DNA of 28,320 nucleotides from Pseudomonadota bacterium. Its GTDB lineage: Bacteria; Pseudomonadota; Alphaproteobacteria; Caulobacterales; Caulobacteraceae. The DNA lies in assembly GCA_023412655.1 (NCBI GenBank), contig JAEYNH010000106.1, positions 1 through 28,320 of the forward strand, given 5' to 3'. The notes below the pieces were generated by a model. The model was not told the DNA's origin. It saw nothing but the letters and a program-made list of their open reading frames with translations, and did no database searches. Made by a program: the position numbers and the translations under genes. How positions within the stretch are numbered: the first letter of the stretch is position 1; every line of letters begins with the position of its first letter. Below are positions 6,182 through 14,734 of the stretch, in pieces.

Positions 6182-8776
6182 ATGGCCCGCTACAACCCCA
6201 AAGAAACCGAGCCCAAGTGGCGTGAGCGCTGGGACGAGGCGCAGTCGTTCCGCGCCGAGATCGATCCGTCCAAGCCCAAGTACTATGTGCTGGAGATGTT
6301 CCCGTACCCGTCGGGACGCCTGCACATGGGCCACGTGCGGAACTACGCCCTGGGGGACGTGATCGCCCGGTTCAAGCGAGCCCGGGGCTTCTCGGTGCTG
6401 CACCCCATGGGCTGGGACGCCTTCGGCCTGCCGGCCGAGAACGCCGCCATGGAGCGCGGCGTCGACCCCAAGGCCTGGACCTACGACAACATCGCCCGCA
6501 TGCGCTCCGAGCTGAAGGAGCTGGGCCTGGCCATCGACTGGAGCCGGGAGTTCGCCACCTGCGACGTGGAGTACTACGGCAAGCAGCAGGCCTGGTTCAT
6601 CGACCTGTTCAAGCGCGGCCTGGTCTATCGCAAGGAAAGCGTCGTCAACTGGGACCCGGTGGACCAGACGGTGCTGGCCAACGAACAGGTGGTGGACGGC
6701 AAGGGCTGGCGCTCGGGCGCGCCGGTCGAGAAGCGCAAGCTGGCGCAGTGGTTCCTGAAGATCACCCGCTACGCCGACCAGCTGGTGGACGACCTGGAGA
6801 AACTGGACCGCTGGCCCGAGAAGGTCCGGACGATGCAGGAGAACTGGATCGGCCGCTCCAAGGGCTGCCGCCTGCGCTTCCGGTTCGCCGGGGACGCCCC
6901 GGCGGGCTTCGAGGACGGAGTGGAGGTCTACACCACCCGGCCGGACACCCTGTATGGCGCGAGCTTCGTGGGCGTGGCGCCCGATCATCCGCTGGCCGAG
7001 CGCCTCGCCGCCGCCGATCCCAAGGCCGCGGCCTTCATCGCCGAGGCCCGCAAGGGCGCGGTGTCCGAGGCCGAGATCGAGACCGCCGAGAAGATCGGCT
7101 ACGACACCGGCCTGCGCGTGAAGCACCCGTTCGATCCGAACTGGGAGCTGCCGGTCTGGATCGCCAACTTCATCCTGATGGACTACGGCACCGGCGCGAT
7201 CTTCGCCTGTCCGGCGCACGACCAGCGGGACCTGGACTTCGCCCGCAAGTACGGCCTGCCGGTGAAGCCCGTGGTGCTGCCGCCCGGCGAGGATCCGGCC
7301 AGCTTCGAGATCGGCGACGAGGCCTATGTGGGTCCGGGCACGATCTTCAATTCGCCCGGCCTGGACGGCTTCAACGTGGAGAGCGCCAAGGCCCTCGCCG
7401 TGGAGCGCATCGAGGCCCAGGGGGATGGCCAGGGCGCCACCGTCTATCGCCTGCGCGACTGGGGCGTCTCGCGCCAGCGCGCCTGGGGCTGCCCGATCCC
7501 GTTCGTCCACTGCGGCAAGTGCGGCGTGGTCGCCGTGCCGAAGGACCAGCTGCCCGTCACCCATCCGGACGACATCGAGTTCGGCAAGTCGGGCAACGCC
7601 CTGGAGCGGCATCCGACCTGGAAGCACACGACCTGCCCCGATTGCGGCGGGCCGGCCACCCGCGAGACGGACACGCTCGACACCTTCGTCGACAGCTCCT
7701 GGTACTTCGCCCGCTTCACCAATCCGCACGCCGAGGAGCCGATCGACAAGGCCGCGGCGGACTACTGGATGCCGGTGGACCAGTACATCGGCGGCATCGA
7801 GCATGCGGTGCTGCACCTGCTGTACGCCCGCTTCATCACCAAGGCCCTGTCCGACGAGGGCAGCCTGAGCGCCCGGGAGCCGTTCGCCGGCCTGTTCACC
7901 CAGGGCATGGTCACCCACGAGACCTATCGCCTGCAGAGCGGCGAATGGGTCGAGCCGAGCGCGGTCGAGGTGGTCGTCGAGGGCAAGGGGCGGCGAGCCG
8001 CCCTGGTCGAGGGCGGCGCGCCCGTGGTCATCGGCGACGTCGAGAAGATGTCGAAGTCCAAGAAGAACACGGTGGCCCCGGAGGAGATCTTCGAGGTCTA
8101 CGGCGTCGACGCCGCCCGTCTCTTCGTGCTGTCCGACAGCCCGCCCGAGCGCGACTTCCAGTGGTCGTCGGCCGGCGTCCAGGGCGCCTGGCGCTTCGTC
8201 AACCGCGTGTGGGACGAGTTCGAGGCCCATCCGCCCGGCGGCATCGACTGGAAGGACCCGCTGGCCGACGAGACCGACGTGGCCCGGGAGCTGCGCCGCC
8301 AGACCCACCGCACGATCAAGGCGGTGACCGAGGCCATCGAGAGCTTCCGGTTCAACTCGGGCATCGCGCGCCTGTACGAATTCCTGAACGTTCTGAAGGC
8401 CGCCCCGGCGATCGACGGCGACCCCGTCCTGCTGGCTGCGCGGCACGAGGCCCTGCAGGCGTTCGCGCGGCTGATCGCCCCCTTCACGCCGCATCTGGCC
8501 GAGGAATGCTGGGCCCACATCGGCGGCGAGGGCCTGGTGGTGGAAGCCCCGTGGCCGGAGTACGACCCCGAGCTCACCCAGGACTCGGTGAAGGTCCTGC
8601 CGGTGCAGGTGAACGGCAAGCGCCGCGGCGAGATCTCGGCCCCGGCCGGGGCCGAGCCGGCCGAGGTGGAGAAGATCGTGCTGGCCGATCCGGAAATCAG
8701 CGCCCGCCTCGAAGGCCTGACCATCCGCAAGATCATTGTGGTCAAGGACCGGATCGTGAATATCGTGGCGGCATGA
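6182..8776 (+). CDS. leuS: Leucine--tRNA ligase
   Basis: Class I aminoacyl-tRNA synthetase charging tRNA-Leu in the cytoplasm. The 864-residue protein has the HIGH-type motif HMGH (48-51) in PYPSGRLHMGHVRNY. The inserted CP1 editing domain includes TTRPDTLYGASFVGVAP. Then come RQRAWGCPIPF with a CxxC pair nearby, the conserved DTLDTFVDSSWYF, KMSKS (622-626) before KKNTVAPEEI, and the C-terminal anticodon-binding helical region with LPVQVNGKRRGEI. Length is normal for bacterial LeuRS. The ATG at 6182 (MARYNPKETEPKW) is the family start; AAAGG precedes it. An in-frame upstream ATG at 6146 is not supported. The stop overlaps the lptE start as ATGA. Confidence 0.98.
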   Translation: MARYNPKETEPKWRERWDEAQSFRAEIDPSKPKYYVLEMFPYPSGRLHMGHVRNYALGDVIARFKRARGFSVLHPMGWDAFGLPAENAAMERGVDPKAWTYDNIARMRSELKELGLAIDWSREFATCDVEYYGKQQAWFIDLFKRGLVYRKESVVNWDPVDQTVLANEQVVDGKGWRSGAPVEKRKLAQWFLKITRYADQLVDDLEKLDRWPEKVRTMQENWIGRSKGCRLRFRFAGDAPAGFEDGVEVYTTRPDTLYGASFVGVAPDHPLAERLAAADPKAAAFIAEARKGAVSEAEIETAEKIGYDTGLRVKHPFDPNWELPVWIANFILMDYGTGAIFACPAHDQRDLDFARKYGLPVKPVVLPPGEDPASFEIGDEAYVGPGTIFNSPGLDGFNVESAKALAVERIEAQGDGQGATVYRLRDWGVSRQRAWGCPIPFVHCGKCGVVAVPKDQLPVTHPDDIEFGKSGNALERHPTWKHTTCPDCGGPATRETDTLDTFVDSSWYFARFTNPHAEEPIDKAAADYWMPVDQYIGGIEHAVLHLLYARFITKALSDEGSLSAREPFAGLFTQGMVTHETYRLQSGEWVEPSAVEVVVEGKGRRAALVEGGAPVVIGDVEKMSKSKKNTVAPEEIFEVYGVDAARLFVLSDSPPERDFQWSSAGVQGAWRFVNRVWDEFEAHPPGGIDWKDPLADETDVARELRRQTHRTIKAVTEAIESFRFNSGIARLYEFLNVLKAAPAIDGDPVLLAARHEALQAFARLIAPFTPHLAEECWAHIGGEGLVVEAPWPEYDPELTQDSVKVLPVQVNGKRRGEISAPAGAEPAEVEKIVLADPEISARLEGLTIRKIIVVKDRIVNIVAA

Positions 8777-9306
8777 CGAAGGCAGCGCTCCTCGCCCTCA
8801 CCGTCGCCGGCCTGGCCCTCTCGGGCTGCGCCGGCTTCAAGCCGCTGTACGGCGCGCCGGGGGTGACCTCGAGCCTGGCCGCCATCGATGTGGTGGCGCC
8901 CGAGGGCCGGACGGGCTTCCTGCTTGGCCAGCACCTGGACGACAGCCTCGGCCGCAATCCGGGGACGCCGGCGGCCTACACCATGCAGATCGCGGTGGGC
9001 GAGGCGCGTTATCCGCGCGGCGTGCGGATCGACAATGTGGCCACGCGCTACGAATACGTCCTGACCGCCGACTATGTGCTGATCTCGCGCGCATCGGGCG
9101 CGGTGGCCAAGCGCGGACGAGTGCGGGTCGACCTCACCTACGATTCCGCCGACCAGCCTTACGCCTCCATCTCGGCGCAGCAGGACGCCCAGGACCGCGC
9201 CGCCGAGGAGGCCGCCCGCCGTATCGAGCTGGAGCTGGCCGTGTGGCTGGCCAACGGCGCCCCGCCGCCCGGAGGCGGCCGCGCCCGCGCGCCGGCCGCA
9301 CGCTGA
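8773..9306 (+). CDS. lptE: LPS assembly lipoprotein LptE
   Basis: LptE is the outer-membrane lipoprotein plug of LptD that completes lipopolysaccharide insertion. The 177-residue product has a signal peptide with lipobox LALSGC (Cys 19), followed at once by the family hallmark AGFKPLYG. Downstream there are alternating strands and the segment YEYVLTADYVLI. The tail has SISAQQDAQDRAAEEAARRI, the usual long C-terminal helix. Start overlaps the leuS stop by 4 nt (ATGA), indicating coupling; holA follows after 4 nt. The order leuS-lptE-holA is also found in gammaproteobacteria, which supports the call despite the low sequence conservation of LptE. The last residues are an Ala/Pro/Gly/Arg-rich tail. 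Confidence 0.9.
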   Translation: MTKAALLALTVAGLALSGCAGFKPLYGAPGVTSSLAAIDVVAPEGRTGFLLGQHLDDSLGRNPGTPAAYTMQIAVGEARYPRGVRIDNVATRYEYVLTADYVLISRASGAVAKRGRVRVDLTYDSADQPYASISAQQDAQDRAAEEAARRIELELAVWLANGAPPPGGGRARAPAAR

Positions 9307-9310
9307 GCGC

Positions 9311-10363
9311 ATGATCCTCAACCGCCGACCCGACATCGAGCGGTTCCTCGGCAAGCCCGACCCGGCCTTCCGCGCCGCCCTGATCTACGGCCGCGACATC
9401 GGGGTGGTGCGCGACCGCGGACATGCCCTGGCCGCGAGGATCGTCCCCAACCCGGACGACCCGTTCGACGTGGCGATCCTCACCGAAGGCGACGTGGCCG
9501 ACGATCCCCCGCGGCTGGAGGGCGAGCTCGCCGCCCAGTCGCTGATGGGCGGTCGGCGCCTGGTCCGCCTGCGGCTCTCCAACGAAAAGCCCGCCGTGGA
9601 CAAGGCGGTGGCCGAAGCGCTGGAGCGCCATGCCGCCGGCGAGCTGAACCCCGACGCCTTCTTCCTCATCGAGGCGGGCAGCCTCGAGCGCAGCTCGGCC
9701 CTGCGGAAGGCCGGCGAGAAGGCGGCGGCCTGCGCCACCATCCCCTGCTATGAGGACGAGCCGGGCGACGTGGCCCGGCTGGTGCGCGAGACCCTCGCCC
9801 GGGACCAGGTGTCGCTGAACGCCGAGGCGCTGCAGCTGTTCGTCCAGCGCCTGCCCAAGGAGCGCGGTGTCGCCCGGGCGGAGATCGAGCGGCTGGCCCT
9901 CTATCTCGGCCCCGGCAGCGGGACCAACGCCACCCCCGCCGACCTCGAGCCGTTCCTGGGGGTCGAACCCGAGGCCTCGCTGTTCGACGCCGCCGCCGAC
10001 GCCTTCGGCGGCCGCCTGGCCGAGGCCCAGGCGGGCCTGCGGCGGGCCGCCCAGGAGGGCGAGAGCGGCCCGGCGGCGGTCCGCGCCATCGGCATGCACC
10101 TGGGCAAGCTGCGCCGCACGCTGAGCCTCGCCAAGGCTGGCGCGGGACTGCAGGAGGCCGCCAAGGCCTCGGGCGTCTTCTGGAAGCAGGAGCGGGAGTT
10201 CCTGCGCCAGGCCCGGGCCTGGAGCCTGGAGGAGCTCGACCGCATCCAGCCCGAGGTGCTGGCGGCGGACAAGGCCTGCAAGACAGCGGGATCGCCCGAC
10301 CGCCTCATCGCCGAACGCCTCGCCCTCACCATCGCCGGGCGGGCCAGAAGGTTGGGGCTCTAA
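9311..10363 (+). CDS. holA: DNA polymerase III subunit delta
   Basis: HolA (delta) is the wrench of the clamp loader that opens the beta clamp. The 350-residue protein has the expected length and an N-terminal AAA+-like domain lacking a true Walker A (ALIYGRDIGVVRDRG in place of a P-loop, as usual for delta). It also has the conserved segments GRRLVRLRLS and DAFFLIEAGSLERSSALRKA, then KERGVARAEIERLALYLG, and a C-terminal collar domain with LGKLRRTLSLAKAG. Start ATG lies 4 nt after the lptE stop. The gene ends against the convergent parB, with a hairpin between them. Confidence 0.95.
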   Translation: MILNRRPDIERFLGKPDPAFRAALIYGRDIGVVRDRGHALAARIVPNPDDPFDVAILTEGDVADDPPRLEGELAAQSLMGGRRLVRLRLSNEKPAVDKAVAEALERHAAGELNPDAFFLIEAGSLERSSALRKAGEKAAACATIPCYEDEPGDVARLVRETLARDQVSLNAEALQLFVQRLPKERGVARAEIERLALYLGPGSGTNATPADLEPFLGVEPEASLFDAAADAFGGRLAEAQAGLRRAAQEGESGPAAVRAIGMHLGKLRRTLSLAKAGAGLQEAAKASGVFWKQEREFLRQARAWSLEELDRIQPEVLAADKACKTAGSPDRLIAERLALTIAGRARRLGL

Positions 10364-10401
10364 GCCATCGTTCTTGTATTGTTCGCCGGGTGATGAGCCA
10401 G

Positions 10402-10430
10402 CCCGGTCTTTCGCTGACGCGAAAACCGGG
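10402..10430. terminator. Hairpin between convergent holA and parB
   Basis: CCCGGT(C)TTTCGC pairs with GCGAAAACCGGG around a TGAC loop, with one bulged base. No clear T-run follows on either strand, so it may be a weak or Rho-assisted terminator. Confidence 0.5.
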
Positions 10431-10448
10431 ATGACACTCGGTGTCAGG

Positions 10449-11321
10449 TCACCGCCGGGTCAGGCGGCGGCAGATCTCGTCAAGCTGTTCCAGGCTGGCG
10501 TAGCGGATCTTCAGCTCGCCCACCCCGCCGCGGTCGGCGATGTCCACGCTCATGCCGAGGGCGTCCTCGAGATCAGCTTCCAGGGCCGAGGTGTCGGCGT
10601 CCTTGGGGCGCTTGGGGCCGCTGGCCTTCTTCGCGCCCTCCCCGGCCGGCCCCTGGGGCTTGGCCAGGGCCTCGGCGTCGCGGACCGACAGGCCCTTGTC
10701 GATGATCTGCTCGGCCAGGCCTTCCGGGTCGGCCGAGGTGAGCAGCGCCCGGGCGTGGCCCGCCGTCAGCTTGCCGACCACCACATACTGCTGCACCCGC
10801 TCGGGCAGCTGCAGCAGGCGCATGGTGTTGGCCACATGGCTGCGGCTCTTGCCCACCCGCTCGGCGGCCTGTTCCTGGGTGTAGGCCATGCGGCCCATGA
10901 GCGCCTGGTAGGCCCGGGCCTCTTCCATGGCGTTGAGGTCAGCCCGCTGGACGTTCTCGACCACGGCGATCTCGAACGACAGGTTGTCGTCCACATTGCG
11001 CACCAGGGCCGGAATGGCGTGCAGTCCGGCCTTCTGGCTGGCCCGCCAGCGCCGCTCGCCGGCGACGATCTCGAACTCGCCAGGGGTCTTCGGCGAGGGC
11101 CGCACCAGGATCGGCTGCAGCACCCCGCGCTCGCGGATGGAGGCCTCCAGCTCGGCGATCTCGGCGTCCGAGAAATGCTGCCGAGGCTGGTCGGGGTTGC
11201 GATGGATCAGCTCGATGGGGATCTCGCGCACCCCGGCCTGGGGATCGGCCGCATGCTCGATCTCCTCGGCCTCGCCCAGCAGGGCCGAAAGGCCCCGGCC
11301 CAGTCCACGCTTCTCCGCCAT
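10449..11321 (-). CDS. parB: Chromosome partitioning protein ParB (CTPase)
   Basis: ParB binds parS near the origin, slides as a CTP-dependent clamp and is moved by ParA. The 290-residue protein shows the ParA-stimulating N-terminal box EKRGLGRGLSALLG, NPDQPR (42-47), CTP-binding box GERRWRA (88-94) and ENVQR (122-126). The helix-turn-helix (about 149-172, TQEQAAERVGKSRSHVANTM) reads parS. A charged Lys/Pro linker and a C-terminal dimerisation domain follow. ATG at 11321 is chosen because the conserved MAEKRGLGRG begins there; a nine-codon extension lacks support. Four nt separate it from parA. Four parS sites lie within about 8 kb. Confidence 0.97.
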   Translation of the reverse strand: MAEKRGLGRGLSALLGEAEEIEHAADPQAGVREIPIELIHRNPDQPRQHFSDAEIAELEASIRERGVLQPILVRPSPKTPGEFEIVAGERRWRASQKAGLHAIPALVRNVDDNLSFEIAVVENVQRADLNAMEEARAYQALMGRMAYTQEQAAERVGKSRSHVANTMRLLQLPERVQQYVVVGKLTAGHARALLTSADPEGLAEQIIDKGLSVRDAEALAKPQGPAGEGAKKASGPKRPKDADTSALEADLEDALGMSVDIADRGGVGELKIRYASLEQLDEICRRLTRR

Positions 11322-11325
11322 GTCG

Positions 11326-12150
11326 TCAAACCACCTCTGCCGCGACACGTTTGCGGCGTTCGCGCTCGCGCAGCACCACTTCGCGGGCGAGCTTCAGATA
11401 GGCCTGGCTGCCGGTGCACTTCAGGTCATAGACCAGCACCGGCTTGCCGAAGGACGGCGCCTCGGAGACCCGGACGTTCCGCGGGATCACCGTCTGATAG
11501 ACCGTGTCGCCGAAGTGGGCGCGGACGTCGCCGGCCACCTGTTCCGACAGCGAATTGCGCCGGTCGTACATGGTCAGGATGACGCCCTGGATCTCCAGCG
11601 CCGGATTGAGGCTGCCCCGAACCAGGTCAACCGTCCGCATCAGCTGGGTCAGGCCTTCCAGGGCGAAGAACTCGCACTGCAGCGGCACCAGTACGGCGTC
11701 GGCCGCCGCCATGGCGTTGACCGTCAGCAGGTTCAGCGACGGCGGGCAGTCAATGAGGACATAGGTGTAGGGGCCGCCTTCGCGGATCGGGCTGAGCGCG
11801 TCGCGCAGCTTGAACGAGCGGCGGGCCTGCTGGCCGAGCTCGAGTTCGACGCCCGAAAGGTCGGGGTCGGCGGGCACTAGGTCGAGGCCGGGCACCGTGG
11901 TCTTGACCACCGCGTCGATCACCGGCCGCTCACCCATGAGCACGTCATAGAGGGTGTGCTTGCGCTGCGCCCGGCCGACGCCCAGGCCGGTGGAGGCGTT
12001 GCCCTGGGGATCGCTGTCGATCAGCAGCACCTTTTCGCCGACGGCGGCCAGGGCGGTCCCCAGGTTGATCGCCGTGGTGGTCTTACCGACCCCACCCTTC
12101 TGGTTGGCCACCACCAGGATGCGGAGGGGACGGTCAGACTTTCCGGCCAC
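11326..12150 (-). CDS. parA: Chromosome partitioning ATPase ParA
   Basis: Deviant Walker-type ATPase that binds nucleoid DNA nonspecifically as an ATP dimer and pulls the ParB-parS complex. The 274-residue form has KGGVGKTT (18-25, deviant Walker A with signature lysine), LLIDSDPQGN, DCPPSLN (Walker B region) and the C-terminal PRNVRVSEAPSFGKP typical of chromosomal ParA. The start was set at GTG 12150, preceded by GGAAGGGAG with a 7-nt spacer; the alternative TTG at 12168 has poor ribosome-binding sequence. With the GTG start, parA overlaps the end of rsmG by 17 nt, suggesting translational coupling. Confidence 0.96.
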   Translation of the reverse strand: MAGKSDRPLRILVVANQKGGVGKTTTAINLGTALAAVGEKVLLIDSDPQGNASTGLGVGRAQRKHTLYDVLMGERPVIDAVVKTTVPGLDLVPADPDLSGVELELGQQARRSFKLRDALSPIREGGPYTYVLIDCPPSLNLLTVNAMAAADAVLVPLQCEFFALEGLTQLMRTVDLVRGSLNPALEIQGVILTMYDRRNSLSEQVAGDVRAHFGDTVYQTVIPRNVRVSEAPSFGKPVLVYDLKCTGSQAYLKLAREVVLRERERRKRVAAEVV

Positions 12151-12775
12151 GGCCGCGCTCCCTTCCAAGGCTCTTCACACGCACGATGCGGCCCCGCTCG
12201 TCACTCTTGGACGGAATCACATCCGCCGTGAATTCCCAGGCGCCGGCGGCTTCGCTCATCTCGGCCGCCACGTCCTGGCCCTTCAGGAACAGGCCGGTGG
12301 CCCCGGACCTGAAGTATGGCCGGGCATACCCCAACAGGCGGACGAGCGGCGCACAAGCCCGGGCGGTGACGATGTCCACAGCCAAGTCGAGGTTTTCCGC
12401 CCTCTCGTTATGCACGGTGGCCGGCAGATCCAGTTTGGTGACCACTTCGGTCAGGAAGCGGCACCGCTTGGCCATGCTCTCCACCAGATGGACGTGGAAG
12501 CCTTCCCGCCCCTTGCCGAGGATCGCCAGGACCAGGCCAGGGAAGCCGGCGCCGGCGCCGAGATCGGCCCAGACCAGGGCGTCCGGCGCCAGCCGCAGCA
12601 GCTGGGCGCTGTCCCAGGCGTGGCGGTTCCAGAAGTCGGGGATGGTCTTGGGTCCCACGAGGTTCATCACCTCGTTGCCCGCGGACAGCATCTCCAGGAA
12701 GCGGGAAAGGTCCGCGACCTGGGCTTCGGTGGCGTTCGCCGCGGCGGCGAACGAGGCGGCGTCTGTGACCGGCAT
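12134..12775 (-). CDS. rsmG: 16S rRNA (guanine-N7) methyltransferase RsmG (GidB)
   Basis: RsmG methylates G527 of 16S rRNA; loss gives low-level streptomycin resistance. The 213-residue protein has NLVGPKTIPDFWNRHAWDS (38-56), the SAM-binding motif WADLGAGAGFPGLVLAI (69-85) and HLVESMAKRCRFL, all family-typical. The usual order mnmG-rsmG-parA-parB is kept. The start lies 3 nt after the mnmG stop, and the end overlaps parA. Confidence 0.96.
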   Translation of the reverse strand: MPVTDAASFAAAANATEAQVADLSRFLEMLSAGNEVMNLVGPKTIPDFWNRHAWDSAQLLRLAPDALVWADLGAGAGFPGLVLAILGKGREGFHVHLVESMAKRCRFLTEVVTKLDLPATVHNERAENLDLAVDIVTARACAPLVRLLGYARPYFRSGATGLFLKGQDVAAEMSEAAGAWEFTADVIPSKSDERGRIVRVKSLGRERGRGRKV

Positions 12776-12778
12776 GGA

Positions 12779-14656
12779 TCAGGCGGCGCGGCGACGGACG
12801 TGGGCGAGCAGCGCGGTGAGCGCCCCAGGGGTGACCCCTTCGATCCGCGCGGCCTGGCCAAGGGTCAGGGGACGGACGGTGGCCAGCTTCTCGCGCACCT
12901 CGTTGGACAGGCCGCCGATGCCGGCATAGTCGAGGTCGGCGGGGAGCCGCAGGTCCTCGTCCCGGCGGAAGGCTTCGGCGTCGGCCGCCTGGCGGTCGAG
13001 ATAGCCGGCGTACGAGGCGTCGATCTCCACCTGCTCGCGCACCGCGGGCGACCAGGCGGCGATCTGCGGCCACACCCGGGCAAGGTCGTCGAAGGTGATG
13101 GTCGGATAGGCCAGGAGCTGCAGCAGGTGGCGGCGTTGGCCGTCCGATTTCACCGGCAGGCCGGCCTTCTGCGCCTCGGGCGGCGTCAGGCGCAGCTCGT
13201 GCGCCAGGGTCCGGGCGTCGGCCAGCTCGCGCTGTTTCACGTGAAACACCCCGGCCCGCGCGGTTCCGACCACGCCCAGCCCGATCCCCTTGGACGTGAG
13301 CCGCTGGTCGGCGTTGTCCGCCCGCAGCGTCAGGCGGAACTCGGCCCGGCTGGTGAACATGCGATAGGGTTCGGTGACCCCGCGGGTGACGAGATCGTCG
13401 ATGAGCACGCCGATATAGGCCTCGTCCCGGGCGAACTGGGCCGGCTCGGCGCCGGACGCCGCCCGGGCGGCATTGAGGCCGGCCACCAGCCCCTGGGCCC
13501 CGGCCTCCTCATAGCCTGTGGTGCCGTTGATCTGCCCGGCGAGATAGAGGCCCGAGAGGCGCTTCACCTCGAGGGTGGGATAGAGCTCGCGGGGGTCGAC
13601 GTAGTCGTATTCGATCGCGTAGCCGTGGCGCTTCACCACCACCTGCTCCAGCCCGGGGATGGTGCGCAGGAACAGGTCCTGGGTCTCGGTGGAGACCGAG
13701 GTGGAAATGCCGTTCGGATAGACGGTCGTGTCGTCCAGCCCTTCCGGTTCGAGGAAGATCTGGTGGCTGGTCTTGTCGCGGAACCGGACCACCTTGTCCT
13801 CGATGGACGGGCAGTAGCGGGGCCCGCGTCCGGACACCCGGCCGCCGTAGACGGCGCTCTCTTCCAGACGCTCGGCGATGATCCGGTGGGTCTCTTCCGT
13901 GGTGTAGGTGATGCCGCACTGGATCTGCGGCACGCTGATCCGGTCCGTGAGGAAGGAGAACGGGATCGGCTCATCGTCAGCCGACTGCATCTCCAGCCGG
14001 TCCCAGGCGATGGTGGAGCCGTCGAGTCGGGCGGGGGTGCCGGTCTTCAGCCGGCCCATGTTCAGGCCGAGGGCATAAAGCCGGTCGGAAAGGCCGATCG
14101 CCGGAGCGTCGCCGATCCGGCCCGCGGGGATCCGGGTCTCGCCCTGGTGGATGACACCCTTGAGGAACGTGCCCGTGGTCAGCACCACCCGGCCGGCGGG
14201 ATAGATCTCGCCGCTGGCGCCCACGACGCCCGCGACCTTGCCGCCTTCGACCACCAGGTCTTCGACCGCCTCGGCCTTGATGGCGAGGTTCGGGGTGGTG
14301 GCAAGCTCGGCCTGCATGGCCTCGCGATAGAGCCTGCGGTCGATCTGAGACCGTGGGCCCCTCACCGCCGCGCCCTTCGAGCGGTTCAGCATCCGGAACT
14401 GGATACCGGAGACGTCGGCGATACGGCCCATCAGCCCGTCCAGGGCGTCGATCTCCCGGACCAGGTGGCCCTTGCCCAAGCCGCCGATGGCCGGGTTGCA
14501 GCTCATCTCGCCGATCGTCTCGACCTTGTGGGTGAGCAGCAGGGTACGGGCGCCGAACCGCGCCGCGGCCGCTGCGGCCTCGCAGCCGGCATGGCCGCCG
14601 CCGATGACGATGACGTCCCAGGAGTGGTTGGGCGAGGTGGTCATGAGGCGGCTCAT
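12779..14656 (-). CDS. mnmG: tRNA uridine-5-carboxymethylaminomethyl modification enzyme MnmG (GidA)
   Basis: FAD protein that with MnmE installs cmnm5 groups on wobble U34. The 625-residue protein has the dinucleotide-binding motif VIGGGHAGCEAA (17-28), EMSCNPAIGGLGKGHLVREI (51-70), the two-cysteine regions of the family, RYCPSIEDKVVRF, and a C-terminal helical domain ending RRAA. The ATG at 14656 was chosen; ATG 14644 (MTTSPNHSWD) is possible and an upstream TTG is less likely. A perfect parS lies inside the reading frame at 13233-13248, where it encodes FHVKQ in a segment (GVFHVKQREL). Two more parS sites lie in the gap just upstream of the start. Confidence 0.97.
   Translation of the reverse strand: MSRLMTTSPNHSWDVIVIGGGHAGCEAAAAAARFGARTLLLTHKVETIGEMSCNPAIGGLGKGHLVREIDALDGLMGRIADVSGIQFRMLNRSKGAAVRGPRSQIDRRLYREAMQAELATTPNLAIKAEAVEDLVVEGGKVAGVVGASGEIYPAGRVVLTTGTFLKGVIHQGETRIPAGRIGDAPAIGLSDRLYALGLNMGRLKTGTPARLDGSTIAWDRLEMQSADDEPIPFSFLTDRISVPQIQCGITYTTEETHRIIAERLEESAVYGGRVSGRGPRYCPSIEDKVVRFRDKTSHQIFLEPEGLDDTTVYPNGISTSVSTETQDLFLRTIPGLEQVVVKRHGYAIEYDYVDPRELYPTLEVKRLSGLYLAGQINGTTGYEEAGAQGLVAGLNAARAASGAEPAQFARDEAYIGVLIDDLVTRGVTEPYRMFTSRAEFRLTLRADNADQRLTSKGIGLGVVGTARAGVFHVKQRELADARTLAHELRLTPPEAQKAGLPVKSDGQRRHLLQLLAYPTITFDDLARVWPQIAAWSPAVREQVEIDASYAGYLDRQAADAEAFRRDEDLRLPADLDYAGIGGLSNEVREKLATVRPLTLGQAARIEGVTPGALTALLAHVRRRAA
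13233..13248. promoter_or_regulatory. parS: parS site 1, inside mnmG
   Basis: Perfect 16-bp palindrome TGTTTCACGTGAAACA, the consensus ParB-binding site. It lies within mnmG coding sequence, about 9.5 kb from the putative origin. Confidence 0.97.
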
Positions 14657-14674
14657 ATAGGACAAGCGGGGCCC

Positions 14675-14690
14675 TGTTTCACGTGAAACT
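14675..14690. promoter_or_regulatory. parS: parS site 2, between mnmG and mnmE
   Basis: TGTTTCACGTGAAACT, 15 of 16 match to parS (last base differs). It sits 18 bp upstream of the mnmG start. Confidence 0.93.
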
Positions 14691-14709
14691 CTCGCCGGCC
14701 GGGTCGGCT

Positions 14710-14725
14710 TGTTTCACGTGAAACA
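14710..14725. promoter_or_regulatory. parS: parS site 3, between mnmG and mnmE
   Basis: Perfect TGTTTCACGTGAAACA. Centre-to-centre distance to site 2 is 35 bp; it lies 9 bp beyond the mnmE stop. Confidence 0.97.
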
Positions 14726-14734
14726 GCGCGGCGT

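Noticed and set aside
5480..8518. 1012-codon open frame on the minus strand opposite leuS
   Set aside because: Antisense shadow of a high-GC gene; the plus strand has every LeuRS motif, and the minus translation is low-complexity with no recognisable domain.
12151..12168. TTG start for parA giving MEGSAAV
   Set aside because: GTG at 12150 has a much better Shine-Dalgarno sequence (GGAAGGGAG) and gives a normal ParA N-terminus.
11954..14686. 910-codon open frame on the plus strand across parA, rsmG and mnmG
   Set aside because: It runs antisense through three conserved genes and has composition typical of a shadow frame.
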